This document shows, in pieces, positions 32,478 through 41,604 of a stretch of 64,000 nt of DNA; position 1 is the first letter of the stretch; every line of letters begins with the position of its first letter. The DNA lies in the NCBI GenBank assembly GCA_964235945.1, contig CAXSDV010000002.1, positions 1 to 64,000 of the forward strand, read 5' to 3'. Both the position numbers and the translations under genes were made by a program. The notes beneath the pieces were generated by a model. That model made no database searches, was not told the DNA's origin, and was given only the letters and a program-made list of their open reading frames with translations. This DNA is from JASLDZ01 sp964235945. Its GTDB lineage: Bacteria; Pseudomonadota; Alphaproteobacteria; Caulobacterales; Caulobacteraceae.

Positions 32478-33575
32478 CTATCCCAAGCCCAGGGCGCGGA
32501 TGAGCAGGAGCGCGACGGCGCCGAGCGCCAACAGCGACAAGGTCACCACCGCCGTCACGCGCGGGCCCGCCTTGGCGACGACGCGCACGTCCACCCCGAG
32601 GCCCAACGCCGCCATGGAGACGATGGTCAGCCAGGTCGCCGCCCGGGAGGTCGGACCGAGCAGCGCGGGCGGCAGCACCCCCGCCGACCGGAAGGCGACG
32701 AGCAGCAGGAAGCCGACGATGAACCACGGCACGAACTGGCTCAGCTTGGGCGAGCGGCCCCTCGGGCGGTCGCCGGCGGTCACCGCGGGCGCCGCTTCGT
32801 CGGGTTCCGCCCGCTCCCGCCGGGCCAGGAGCGACAGGGCGAGCACCACCGGTCCAAGCATCAGCACCCGCACCAGCTTCACGAGCGTGCCGACCTGGGC
32901 CGAGAAGGTGCTGACCGGCACGGTCGCGGCCAGCACCTGGGGCACGGCGTACACGGTCAGGCCGGCGAACACGCCGAAGGCCCGCGGCGTCATCCGCCAC
33001 GCCGTCGCCAGGAACGGCAGCCCCAACACCACGGCCACGCCCAGCACGGCGGTGAAGGCGATGGACGCGGCCACGTCCTCTCCGTCCGCCCCGATGACGG
33101 GCGCGACGGCGGCTATGGCCGAGTTGCCGCAGATCGAGTTGCCGCACGCGATCAGGGTGGCCATGCGGCGCGGCAGGCCGAACAAGCGGCCGAGCCCGTA
33201 GCTCACGGCGATCCCGACGCACACGACGCCGACGATCCCCGCCAGGAGCGCCGGGCCGGCGGCCAGGATCATCCCGGCGCTCACCGTCGCGCCCAGCAGC
33301 ACGACGGCGACCTCCAGCAGGAACTTGGCGCTGAACTCGATCCCGCGCGTCCACCTCGGACCCGGGGTCCAGGCGGTGCGGATCGCCGCGCCCAGCAGGA
33401 TGGCGATGACCAGCGCCTCCAGCCAGGAACGGCCGAACAAGCGCGTCTCCACCGCCTGCAGCCCCTCCGCGGCCGCGGTGATCGCCACGCACAGGGCGAG
33501 CCCGGGAAGGAGACCGCGGCCGGCGACGCGCCACGACGCGCGGGAGGGCGGGGCTTGAAGGGACGACGAGGTCAT
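32478..33575 (-). CDS. YeiH-family putative sulfate exporter
   Basis: This is an inner-membrane protein of 365 residues with about ten helices. The family motif GNSICGNSAIAAVAPVIGA is at about 145-163 and a second-half segment LTIVSMAALGLGVDVR is typical of the UPF0324/YeiH group. The start chosen is ATG 33575; an open reading to 33659 would add a hydrophilic stretch absent from relatives. Members are annotated as sulfate or sulfonate exporters on limited evidence. It lies about 100 bases from the histidine kinase gene on the same strand, but nothing shows a functional link. Confidence 0.85.
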   Translation of the reverse strand: MTSSSLQAPPSRASWRVAGRGLLPGLALCVAITAAAEGLQAVETRLFGRSWLEALVIAILLGAAIRTAWTPGPRWTRGIEFSAKFLLEVAVVLLGATVSAGMILAAGPALLAGIVGVVCVGIAVSYGLGRLFGLPRRMATLIACGNSICGNSAIAAVAPVIGADGEDVAASIAFTAVLGVAVVLGLPFLATAWRMTPRAFGVFAGLTVYAVPQVLAATVPVSTFSAQVGTLVKLVRVLMLGPVVLALSLLARRERAEPDEAAPAVTAGDRPRGRSPKLSQFVPWFIVGFLLLVAFRSAGVLPPALLGPTSRAATWLTIVSMAALGLGVDVRVVAKAGPRVTAVVTLSLLALGAVALLLIRALGLG

Positions 33576-33850
33576 GGATGTCGATCTCGCACGACGGTTC
33601 CGACCGATCCAAACCGTAGTTCCTGCCGGTATGATCGGAGAATGCGATCGATCAGCCACGACGCCGACGCCTAGTCGGCGGCCGGCTCGAGCGCGCCCGG
33701 TCGAGGGCGTATCCAGGTCCGGAGCGACTCACCGAGCCCGCGTCCTTGAGGTATGGGTGAGGTCGGACGAGTCCGCATCGGTCCGCAGCCGCCGAAGCCG
33801 CGCGAGTTCGGCGCGGTGCGATGCGCGGGACCGTCGAGGGGGAGGCGGGG

Positions 33851-35701
33851 ATGGTCTGGCTTGGAGCCTTGGCGGCGGCGTCGGTCGCGCTCACCGGACC
33901 CGCGGCTGGGCCCGCGCCCGCGCCGGCGGCTGGGGCCGCGAGCCGTTCGGCGGAGGCTTTCGCGTCCCGGCTCCCCCAGGACGAGCTGATCTACTTCGTC
34001 CTGCCCGACCGGTTCGAGAACGGCGACCCCGCCAACGACCGGGGAGGGGTTTCCGGCGACCGTTCCGTCACCGGCTACGACCCGACCTCCACCGGCTTCT
34101 ACCAGGGCGGCGACCTGAAGGGCCTGACGAAGCGGCTGGACTACATCCAGCACCTCGGGGCCACGGCGATCTGGGTCGCGCCCGTGTTCCGCAACAAGTG
34201 GGTGCAGGGCCCGCCCGGTCACCAGAGCGCCGGCTACCACGGCTACTGGATCACCGACTTCACCGACGTGGACCCGCACTTCGGCACCCGCGCGGACTTC
34301 AGGCGTCTGGTCGACGCGGCCCATGCGCGCGGGATGAAGGTGATCCTGGACGTCGTGATCAACCACACCGCCGACGTGATCCGCTATCGCGAATGTCCGG
34401 CGGGCGCGCCCTGTCCCTACCGCTCGGAGGGCGCCTACCCCTTCACCCGGCGTGGAGGGGTAGGCGGCGCGCCGATCAACGCGGGCTTCCAGGGCGACGA
34501 CGAGGCCCACCTCACGTCCGACAACTTCGCGCGCCTGACGCGCCCCGACTACGCCTACACGCCCTATGTTCCGGCCGGCGAGGCCCACGTGAAGAAGCCG
34601 GAATGGCTGAACGATCCGATCTATTACCATAACCGCGGCGACTTCCAGGGCGACCCGGCGGTGGACATGGTCACCCACGGCGACTTCAACGGGCTGGACG
34701 ACGTCATGACCGAGAACCCGCGCGTGGTCGCGGGCTTCATCGACATCTACGAGCGCTGGATCGCCGACTTCGGGATCGACGGCTATCGGATCGACACCGC
34801 CCGCCACGTCAATCCGGGGTTCTGGAAGGTGTTCCTTCCGGCCGTCCTCGACTTCGCGCACGCCCACGGCCGGCCCAACTTCCACGTCTTCGGCGAGGTC
34901 TACGATCCCGATCCGGGCGTGCTGGCGCGCCACACGCGGGTGGACGGCTGGCCCGCGGTGCTCGACTTCGGCTTCCAGGCGGCGGCGCAGGCGGTGATCG
35001 GCGGCAAGGAGGGTCCGGCGCGACTGACCCACACCTTCTTCTCCGACCCCGACTTCTCGCCCGCCCACGGGGGCGCCGCCCAACTGCCGACCTTCCTCGA
35101 CAACCACGACATGGGCCGCTTCGCCTACCTGCTGCACAAGGACTCGCCGGCCATGGGCCGCGACGAGCTGCTGCGCCGGGTGGAGCTCGGCCACGCGCTG
35201 CTCATGTTCAGCCGTGGAACGCCGGTGATCTACTACGGCGACGAGCAGGGGCTCGAAGGGACGGGCGGCGACCAGGCCTCGCGCCAGACCCTGTTCCCCA
35301 GCCGCGTCCCCAGCTACCAGGCCGAGCGTCCGCTCGGCGCGGCGCGCGCCGGAGCGCCGGGGTGGAACGAGGGTGCGCCGCTCTACCGCGCGATCGCCGC
35401 CATGGCGGTCCTGCGTCAAGCCCATCCGGGCCTGCGCCGCGGCGTGCAGCAGGTGCGCCTGGCTGCGAACGAGCCCGGCCTCTACGTCTGGACGCGCACG
35501 GACCCGGCCGACGGCCAGTACGTCATCGCCCTCAACACCAGCCTGCAGGCCCGGACGGCGGACACGGTGGTGGACGTCGGCGCCGCGCGCTGGACCGCGC
35601 TGCACGGCGCCTGCGCGTCGGCGAGCGCCGCGCCCGGCGCCCTGCACGTCGAGGTGCCCGCCCTGGGCTGGATACTGTGCCGGTCGGGGAGGGGGGCCTG
35701 A
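33851..35701 (+). CDS. Exported GH13 alpha-amylase-family glycosidase
   Basis: This 616-residue enzyme has an N-terminal hydrophobic, Ala/Pro-rich segment consistent with export, then a (beta/alpha)8 barrel. GH13 motifs are DVVINHTAD (region I), GYRIDTARH with the nucleophile Asp315 (II), FGEVYD with the acid Glu349 (III) and FLDNHDMGR with Asp420 (IV). A C-terminal beta domain ends ALGWILC. The opening ELIYFVLPDRFENGDPAND is typical of neopullulanase/cyclomaltodextrinase-like and bacterial alpha-amylases. GGAGG five bases before ATG 33851 decides the start. It would hydrolyse alpha-1,4-glucans in the periplasm or outside. The precise subfamily is uncertain. Confidence 0.88.
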   Translation: MVWLGALAAASVALTGPAAGPAPAPAAGAASRSAEAFASRLPQDELIYFVLPDRFENGDPANDRGGVSGDRSVTGYDPTSTGFYQGGDLKGLTKRLDYIQHLGATAIWVAPVFRNKWVQGPPGHQSAGYHGYWITDFTDVDPHFGTRADFRRLVDAAHARGMKVILDVVINHTADVIRYRECPAGAPCPYRSEGAYPFTRRGGVGGAPINAGFQGDDEAHLTSDNFARLTRPDYAYTPYVPAGEAHVKKPEWLNDPIYYHNRGDFQGDPAVDMVTHGDFNGLDDVMTENPRVVAGFIDIYERWIADFGIDGYRIDTARHVNPGFWKVFLPAVLDFAHAHGRPNFHVFGEVYDPDPGVLARHTRVDGWPAVLDFGFQAAAQAVIGGKEGPARLTHTFFSDPDFSPAHGGAAQLPTFLDNHDMGRFAYLLHKDSPAMGRDELLRRVELGHALLMFSRGTPVIYYGDEQGLEGTGGDQASRQTLFPSRVPSYQAERPLGAARAGAPGWNEGAPLYRAIAAMAVLRQAHPGLRRGVQQVRLAANEPGLYVWTRTDPADGQYVIALNTSLQARTADTVVDVGAARWTALHGACASASAAPGALHVEVPALGWILCRSGRGA

Positions 35702-35774
35702 GCGGAACCGCCTCGGCGTCCGCCTGACGGCCGTTCCCGCGGGCTCTTCCCGTTCGACGCGGTCGGGCGGTTAA

Positions 35775-36380
35775 ATGTTCTCTGACGATGTTGGCGGACT
35801 CTGCGGCCGAACGCGTGCCGACCCCGCCAAGTCGCCCGCGTCGCGGCCTTGGACACGACGCATGACACCGAACGCCCGCTCGCCAAGCGACGCCGCCCGC
35901 GAGGGCGAGGCCGGGGTCGCCGGGAGCGGGCGCCCCCGACCGTCCGACGCTCCCGCCAGCCTGGCGGGGCTGCGGGTGCTGGTCGCCGACGACAACGTGT
36001 TCAACCAGGAGCTGTTCGAAGCGCTCATGGCGGGACGAGGGCTGGAGATCACCTGCGCCGCCGACGGCCGCCAAGCCGTGGAGCTGGCCCGCGCGACCTC
36101 CTTCGACCTCGTGCTGATGGACGTGCAGATGCCGGTCATGGACGGGCTGGAGGCGACCCGGGCCCTGCGCGACCTCGGGCTGGCCCGGCTGCCCATCGTG
36201 GCCCTGACCGCCAACGTGGTGCGCCCGCAGATCGCCCTGTGCCTCGCGGCGGGCATGAACGACCACCTCTCCAAGCCCTACACCGCCGAGGTCGCGCTCG
36301 CGATGATCGCGAAATGGACGGTCGAACGCGACCGCCAGGCGGCGCCCGTCGCCGCCCGCGCCGGTCCCGGCGCGGCCTGA
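35775..36380 (+). CDS. Single-domain receiver protein (CheY-like)
   Basis: The product is 201 residues, or 172 from the in-frame ATG at 35862; neither start has a clear ribosome site. The receiver domain begins LAGLRVLVADDNVFNQELF, with the phospho-acceptor Asp in LVLMDVQMPVMDG and Lys in LSKPYT. The Thr of VALTANV is present. The wording is that of receivers cut from hybrid histidine kinases. No output domain follows. It is 11 bases before an Hpt gene, so the pair forms a receiver-Hpt relay module. The N-terminal 60 residues are low-complexity and may not be translated. Confidence 0.83.
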   Translation: MFSDDVGGLCGRTRADPAKSPASRPWTRRMTPNARSPSDAAREGEAGVAGSGRPRPSDAPASLAGLRVLVADDNVFNQELFEALMAGRGLEITCAADGRQAVELARATSFDLVLMDVQMPVMDGLEATRALRDLGLARLPIVALTANVVRPQIALCLAAGMNDHLSKPYTAEVALAMIAKWTVERDRQAAPVAARAGPGAA

Positions 36381-36391
36381 GGAGCTCGCCC

Positions 36392-36694
36392 GTGCCCCTG
36401 CCGCCCGCGCTGGTCCAGCGCTTCCTCGCCCACCTCGAAGCCGTGCGTGAGGAGGTGGCGGCGCTCCAGCCCGCCCTGTCGGAGCCGGCCGACGTTTCGG
36501 CGCCCGCCCGGGAAAGGCTGCGCGGCCTGTCGCATCGCTTGGCGGGCACCGCCGACGGGTACGGCTTTCCCGGCGTCGGCGCGTGCGCGCGCCGGGTCGA
36601 GGGGGCGCTGGCGCGGGTCGATCCCGCGATCGTCGACCATGCCCGCGCGCTCGTGGACGCCTTGGCGGACGCCGTCCGCGGCTCCGCCCCCTAG
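36392..36694 (+). CDS. Stand-alone Hpt (histidine phosphotransfer) protein
   Basis: This 100-residue, all-helical protein carries phosphate between receivers. The Hpt signature is LSHRLAGTADGYGFPGVG, with His48 as the phosphorylated residue and the conserved G spacing behind it. It starts at GTG 36392 with TGAGGAG seven bases upstream; the seven bases of gap overlap the stop of the receiver gene only at the TGA. Its last four bases overlap the stop of the convergent receiver-kinase gene. The longer open frame from 35849 is an antisense-like reading of the receiver gene. Together with its neighbours it completes a multistep phosphorelay encoded in separate pieces. Confidence 0.75.
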   Translation: MPLPPALVQRFLAHLEAVREEVAALQPALSEPADVSAPARERLRGLSHRLAGTADGYGFPGVGACARRVEGALARVDPAIVDHARALVDALADAVRGSAP

Positions 36695-37779
36695 CCGGGC
36701 GCCGCGGGTGCGAGCGGGAGGGTGACGACGAAGCGGGAGCCGACGCCGACCTTCGACGTGCACGTGATCGCGCCGCCCTGCGCCGCCGCGGCCTTGCGCG
36801 CCATGGTCAGGCCCAGCCCCGTGCCGGCGTACTCGGCGTCCGTGTGCAACCGCGCCAGCGGCTTGAACACCTGCTCCAGGTAGTCGGCGGCGATGCCTAT
36901 GCCGTCGTCCTCCACTTCGATCCGGCAGGCGCCGTCCTCGCGCGACGTGCGGACCACGACCTTCGGGTTTCGCCGCACGTTGTACTTGAGCCCGTTCACG
37001 ATCAGGTTCTGCAGCACCTGGTGGAGGAAGACGGGAGCGCCGAGCACGACGGCGTCGCCCTCGATCTCCACGGCGCCCGCGCGCTCGACGACATAGCCTT
37101 CCAGCGATTGGACCACGCCCTCGAGCACCTGGCCGACCGCCACCGCCTCCGGCTCGATCGGCCGGTTCAGCAGGGTGTACTGCGACATCACGTCGACCAG
37201 CGCGCACAAGCGCCGGGCCGCTCCGCTCAGGAAGGTCAGGTGGTGGCGCGCGTCGTCCAGGGCGCCCGCCTCCACATCCTCCAGGGCGAGCTGGGAGAAG
37301 GTGGTGATCTGGCGCAGGGGCTGCTTGAAGTCGTGCGCCAGCGCGAAGGCGAAGGTCTCCAGCTCCGACCGCTGGCTGTCGATGACCCGGGCGTTCTGCG
37401 CCACCTTGATGGCGTTGAGGATGGTGCGGCGCAGGGCGGGCGGTCGTATGGCCGACTTCGGGATGTAGTCGGTCACGCCGCCCTGCAGCGCCTTGGCGGC
37501 CAGCATCTCGTCCCCCGCGCCGGTGCAGAGCACCACGGGCAGGTGGGGGCTGCGCTCGCGCAGCCGCCGGGCCACGGTCAATCCGTCCAGCCCGGGCATG
37601 TCGTAGTCGAGCAGGACGCAGTCGAACGCGGCCGAGGCGCAGAGTTCGGCCACGGCGGCCGGATCGCTGGTGGTGGCGATCCGGCTCTCGGGGAAAGCCT
37701 CCCGCGCGACGTGGACCTGGAGTTCGAGGGCGAACGGGTCGTCGTCCACCAGCAGGAGGTCGAGATCAAGGGACGGCAC
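36691..37779 (-). CDS. Receiver-histidine kinase hybrid (REC-HisKA-HATPase)
   Basis: This 362-residue soluble protein has an N-terminal receiver (LDLLLVDDDPFALEL, Asp in LLDYDMPGLDG, Lys in YIPKSA). A HisKA domain with H-box FALAHDFKQPLRQITTF and an HATPase_c domain (NLIVNGLKYN, VEDDGIGI, GTGLGLTMA) follow. The receiver-first order marks a kinase that is controlled by another kinase or phosphotransfer protein. HDFKQPLR is the H-box type often found in phytochrome-like kinases. It starts at GTG 37779 and lies 26 bases downstream of the single-domain response regulator on the same strand. Confidence 0.88.
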   Translation of the reverse strand: MPSLDLDLLLVDDDPFALELQVHVAREAFPESRIATTSDPAAVAELCASAAFDCVLLDYDMPGLDGLTVARRLRERSPHLPVVLCTGAGDEMLAAKALQGGVTDYIPKSAIRPPALRRTILNAIKVAQNARVIDSQRSELETFAFALAHDFKQPLRQITTFSQLALEDVEAGALDDARHHLTFLSGAARRLCALVDVMSQYTLLNRPIEPEAVAVGQVLEGVVQSLEGYVVERAGAVEIEGDAVVLGAPVFLHQVLQNLIVNGLKYNVRRNPKVVVRTSREDGACRIEVEDDGIGIAADYLEQVFKPLARLHTDAEYAGTGLGLTMARKAAAAQGGAITCTSKVGVGSRFVVTLPLAPAAPG

Positions 37780-37805
37780 GGCGGCCCCGACGGGCTCCGG
37801 GCGCG

Positions 37806-38369
37806 TCAGAACCGCCGGCCGGCGTCGCGTCGGCCGAACTGCGGCGTCGGCGGGACCGCGACCGCGGCGTGGGGGCGGTCACGGACCGCCTCCTGCCCGG
37901 ACACGGCCATGGCCTGGCGCTCGCGGCCGGCGAACAGCGGCTGGGCCGGCCCGGTGAAGGCGTCGATCGCCTCCGACAGCGCCGCGCGCAGGTCGAGGGG
38001 GCTTTCCGGCTTGGTGATCACGCGCAGGGCGCCGCGGACCCGGCTGCGCAGGGCGTCGTTGCTCGCGGAGGAGGAGGTGAGCACCACCATGGGGATGTTG
38101 GCCAGACCCCGGTCGACGCAGGCGCCCAGGAAGTCGTGGCCGTTCATGGTCGGCATCTGCAGGTCGACGAAGGCGATGTCGGGCACGACCTTGCCCGACT
38201 GCAGCAGCTCGACGGCCTCCTCGCCGTTCTTGGCGCGCACGACCTGGCCGACCCGCGGCAGGGTCCCGAGCGCGCGGCGGGTCAGGTAGGCGTCCGCGTC
38301 GTCGTCCTCCAGCAGGAGCACGGTGAGCCTGGGGTGGGGCGCCTTGGAACCGCGGCCGTCGCTCGTCAT
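37806..38369 (-). CDS. Rcp1-like single-domain response regulator
   Basis: This 187-residue protein consists of a receiver domain (LTVLLLEDDDADAYLTRRAL, Asp in IAFVDLQMPTMNG, Lys in ITKPESPLD) and a tail of about 50 residues without a recognised domain. The wording resembles cyanobacterial Rcp1-type regulators that pair with phytochrome kinases. ATG 38369 follows AGGAGG. It is first in a two-gene operon with the receiver-kinase. A bacteriophytochrome gene is not in the window. Confidence 0.85.
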   Translation of the reverse strand: MTSDGRGSKAPHPRLTVLLLEDDDADAYLTRRALGTLPRVGQVVRAKNGEEAVELLQSGKVVPDIAFVDLQMPTMNGHDFLGACVDRGLANIPMVVLTSSSASNDALRSRVRGALRVITKPESPLDLRAALSEAIDAFTGPAQPLFAGRERQAMAVSGQEAVRDRPHAAVAVPPTPQFGRRDAGRRF

Positions 38370-38478
38370 GTCGCCTCCTGCTCCCGCCCGGTCGTCCGCC
38401 GGTCCGTCCGAGCGGACCCGCGGCAGGAGCGTGCGCCGCAGAGGTGAGCATTCGGTAAGCGACGCCTGCGCCGCGGCG

Positions 38479-40059
38479 TCAGCGCGCCGCGGCCGAACAG
38501 GCGAGGGGAAGCTGGATCCAGTCCAGGTCCAGGGCGTGCGCCGCGCTCGCCACTTCGACCCTGTGGGCGCCCGCGGCCAGTTGCGGGACCGCGCCCGTCC
38601 TGATCGACCAGTCGGAACCGTCGGGTTCGGCGGCGCCCAGGGCGACGGGCCGGCCGTCGATCGTCACGCGCGGCGTTTCGGGCAGGTCCACGTCCGCCGA
38701 GCGCAGGCGCAGAGCGCCCGCCAAACGGCATCCCGTGACCAGCGGGAAGGTGGCGGCGCCGCCGACCGCTATGCGCAGCTTGGCGCCGCTCGACGCCTTG
38801 AGCGTCTCGATCTGCACGGCGTCGCGGCGCAGCGCGTCCTCCGCCTCGTACCGGTCGAACGCCACGGGGGCCCGTGCGGACAGGATCGTGTTGCGGTCCG
38901 CGTCCGAAGGCGAGGTCGGCGAGGACGAGGAGGTCACGTGCAGGAAGGCGCGGCCGTCCGCCGTGGGCATGAACACCTGCGTCCAGCCCGCATGCTGGTT
39001 CCCGCTGAGCTTGTGGACGGGGGCGGGCGCCTGCCACCACGCCCCGCGCCCGCCGTCCGTGTTGAAGTACAGGGTGCGCCCGCCCGGCTCCCCCGTGCCG
39101 CCCCCGCGCATGGACAGCACGACGAGCACCCCCTTGGGCGACCCGTCGTCGATCCAGCGCACGATGGGCGAGGCCGCGGGCCAGCCGCCGGACGCGGTGC
39201 GCACCTCCACGCCGCGATCGGCCGGATCGCCCCAGTGCAGGGCGTCGTCGCTGAACTTGAGATGCACCGCGCCGTTGTCGGGGCCGTCGATGTCCTCATA
39301 GCTCATCACCCAGCGGCCGCCGGGAAGCGGCTGTACGATCGCCATGCCCGGTCGCTCCACCTCGCCCGGATGCGCGACGTCGATCACCTCGGGACCCCAG
39401 GTGCGCCCCCCGTCGGACGAGACCTTGTGCGCGAGCAGCTGGTTGAAGCCTTCGCGCTTGTGCTTCTCGCTCGAATAGTAGGCGACCAGCCGCCCGTCCG
39501 GCAGCACGTGGAGGTCGGGCTCCCAGACGCCCTGGTTGTCGCGGTCCTCCGGTCGTCCGCCGCCGTCGACGATGTCGCTGAGATAGCGCCAGGTCGCGCC
39601 CGCGTCCGTGGAGGCGTAGACCTGCAGGTGCTCCTCCACCACGCGCCCCTTCGCGTCGTTGCGCGTGGCGTTGGCCGACAGGAGCAGCGCGCCGGCCGGC
39701 AGGGGCCCCGCTGAGCGTTCGAGCTCGTAAAGGTTCGGCTGCCAGCGCAACTGCCAGTCGGGCCGGCCGGCGTGGACCTGGTCGACGATCCGGCGGCGGT
39801 AGGTCCAGGTGCGGCCGTCGTCACCGCTCGCGTACAGGGGCACGCCCGCCATGTCCGGACGCTCGAACACGAGCAGGATCTCGCCGTCCGCCGCCCGGCG
39901 CGCCTGGTGGTGCAGACGCACGGCCGAGGCGTAGCCCTGCCCCTGGCCGATGGGGGAGCCCACCGCCGCGTCCTCCGCCGCGCCCGGGGCGGCGAGCGCC
40001 GGCGTGGCCAGCAGGGCCAGCGCGAGCCAGCAGAGGCGGGTGCGGCGGTGGGTGGTCAT
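38479..40059 (-). CDS. Exported BNR-repeat glycosidase-like protein with C-terminal carbohydrate-binding part
   Basis: This 526-residue protein has a signal peptide (to about residue 24, ending ALAAPG) and a six-bladed propeller with four visible Asp-box repeats (SGDDGRTWTY, STDAGATWRY, SSDGGRTWGP, FSDDALHWG). From about 410 a lectin-like domain (YEAEDALRRDAVQIETL) resembles CBM6/35 modules. Propellers of this type occur in sialidases and in exo-acting GH93 arabinanases; the sialidase Arg triad is not evident to me. ATG 40059 follows AGGAGG. It is divergent from the GH5-like gene and faces the shared palindrome at 40263-40279. A role in trimming plant polysaccharide is inferred. Confidence 0.78.
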   Translation of the reverse strand: MTTHRRTRLCWLALALLATPALAAPGAAEDAAVGSPIGQGQGYASAVRLHHQARRAADGEILLVFERPDMAGVPLYASGDDGRTWTYRRRIVDQVHAGRPDWQLRWQPNLYELERSAGPLPAGALLLSANATRNDAKGRVVEEHLQVYASTDAGATWRYLSDIVDGGGRPEDRDNQGVWEPDLHVLPDGRLVAYYSSEKHKREGFNQLLAHKVSSDGGRTWGPEVIDVAHPGEVERPGMAIVQPLPGGRWVMSYEDIDGPDNGAVHLKFSDDALHWGDPADRGVEVRTASGGWPAASPIVRWIDDGSPKGVLVVLSMRGGGTGEPGGRTLYFNTDGGRGAWWQAPAPVHKLSGNQHAGWTQVFMPTADGRAFLHVTSSSSPTSPSDADRNTILSARAPVAFDRYEAEDALRRDAVQIETLKASSGAKLRIAVGGAATFPLVTGCRLAGALRLRSADVDLPETPRVTIDGRPVALGAAEPDGSDWSIRTGAVPQLAAGAHRVEVASAAHALDLDWIQLPLACSAAAR

Positions 40060-40387
40060 GGCGTCCTCCTGTCGGACAAGTTCGCGTCGGTCGGGGGCCC
40101 GGCGGATCGCCAAGCCCGGCGCGCCCCGGGGTGGACGCGGGTCGCGCCCGGGTCGCGCCGACGTCGGCGTCGTCGCCCGCCGCGCCGCCCTGAGCGGCGA
40201 GCGTGTCGTACCGTGTGGCGATCGTGCCACGCCTGCGGCGCGCTTGGAACAGGACCGCTTGCCAATAATCACATTATTGCCCTATGCCGTCGACGCCCGC
40301 GTGGCCGTTCGACGGCGCGACAGGGCTCAGCATGCGCCGCGGTCCACGCGGCCGGGCGGTCCCCACCGCCCTCGGGAGGGATGTCGC
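40060..40387. other. Divergent promoter region of the polysaccharide locus
   Basis: No gene is supported here. Near the centre lies the AT-rich palindrome at 40263-40279. Further on, GGGAGGG stands before the GH5-like start. The left 150 bases are GC-rich without visible structure. Confidence 0.6.
40263..40279. promoter_or_regulatory. Perfect 17-bp palindrome, candidate FadR/DgoR-type operator
   Basis: CAATAAT-CAC-ATTATTG has perfect 7-bp arms and is the most AT-rich spot in the locus. It lies between two divergently transcribed secreted glycosidase genes. GntR/FadR-type repressors bind short AT-rich palindromes of this kind, and one is encoded at 44436-45170. Confidence 0.5.
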
Positions 40388-41542
40388 ATGAAGGCCAGGC
40401 TCGCCGCCTCGGCGCTCGCCGTCGCGTTCGCCGCCGCCGCCGCTTCGCCCGTCGCGGCCCAGGAGGCCCCGGCGCGGTGGACGCCCGACCACGCCAAGTC
40501 CTGGTACGCGGCGCAGCCGCCGCTGCTCGGCGCCAACTACGTGCCCGCCAGCGCGGTCAACGAACTGGAGATGTGGCAGGCCGCCACCTTCGATCCCGTG
40601 CGCATCGACCGGGAGCTGGGCTGGGCCGAGCAACTGCACATGAACACCATGCGCGTGTTCCTGCACGACCTGCTCTGGGCGCAGGACCCTAAAGGCTTCA
40701 AGCAGCGCATCGACACCTTCCTGACCATCGCGCACCGCCACGGGATCCGGCCCGTGTTCGTGCTGTTCGACTCGTGTTGGAACCCGGCCCCCCACCTGGG
40801 TCCGCAGCCCGACCCGATCCCGGGGGTTCACAACTCGCGGTGGGTCCAGGCCCCCGGCCGCGCGGCCCTGGCCGACCCGGCGCAACTCCCGCGGCTGGAG
40901 GCCTACGTGAAGGGCGTGGTCGGCGCCTTCGGCCAGGACCCGCGCGTGCTGGCCTGGGACGTGTGGAACGAGCCGGAGAACACGGACGGCGGCCGTCACG
41001 CCGTCAAGGACGCGCCGAACAAGGCCGCGCAGGTGGCCCGCCTCCTGCCCCTGGCCTTCGCCTGGGCGCGCAGCCAGGCGCCGGTGCAGCCGCTCACCAG
41101 CGGCCTGTGGCGCGCCAACGATTGGAGCATCCCGGGCGAACTCGACGTGATCGAGAAGATCCAGCTCGCCCAGTCCGACGTGATCAGCTTCCACGATTAC
41201 GGCTGGCCGGAGGTGTTCGAAGCGCACGTGCGCGAGCTGAAGGCCATGGGGCGGCCGGTCATCTGCACCGAGTACATGGCGCGCGGCGCCGGCTCGACCT
41301 TCGACAACGACCTGCCGATCGCCCGCCGCTACGGCGTGGCCATGATCAACTGGGGTTTCGTGGACGGGCGCGAGCAGACCAAGCTGCCCTGGGACTCCTG
41401 GAAACGTCCCTACGTGCATGAAAAGCCCGTGGTGTGGTTCCACGACGTGCTGCACGCGGACGGCCGGCCCTATCGCCAGCGCGAGGCCGATCTGTTGCGC
41501 GCTTTCGGTGACTCGAACGCAAGACAACACTTGTCAGATTAA
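40388..41542 (+). CDS. Exported GH5-like (cellulase-fold) glycosidase
   Basis: This 384-residue enzyme has a signal peptide (MKARLAASALAVAF to PVAAQ, about 1-25) and a (beta/alpha)8 clan GH-A barrel. The acid/base Glu195 is in WDVWNEPEN and the nucleophile Glu295 in VICTEYMARG, with HMNTMRVFLHD and ISFHDYGW as further barrel markers. Close relatives are usually annotated as cellulase-family or 1,4-beta-xylanase-like proteins. Its partner genes point to a galactose- or arabinose-containing polymer. ATG 40388 is used; the frame is open to 39950 but that part has no signal. It is 62 bases upstream of the TonB receptor. Confidence 0.82.
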   Translation: MKARLAASALAVAFAAAAASPVAAQEAPARWTPDHAKSWYAAQPPLLGANYVPASAVNELEMWQAATFDPVRIDRELGWAEQLHMNTMRVFLHDLLWAQDPKGFKQRIDTFLTIAHRHGIRPVFVLFDSCWNPAPHLGPQPDPIPGVHNSRWVQAPGRAALADPAQLPRLEAYVKGVVGAFGQDPRVLAWDVWNEPENTDGGRHAVKDAPNKAAQVARLLPLAFAWARSQAPVQPLTSGLWRANDWSIPGELDVIEKIQLAQSDVISFHDYGWPEVFEAHVRELKAMGRPVICTEYMARGAGSTFDNDLPIARRYGVAMINWGFVDGREQTKLPWDSWKRPYVHEKPVVWFHDVLHADGRPYRQREADLLRAFGDSNARQHLSD

Positions 41543-41604
41543 TTGATTCCGCAGTATTCGGGATGAAGACGGGCGAAGACCCGGCAAATCAGGGGAGATT
41601 CGGT

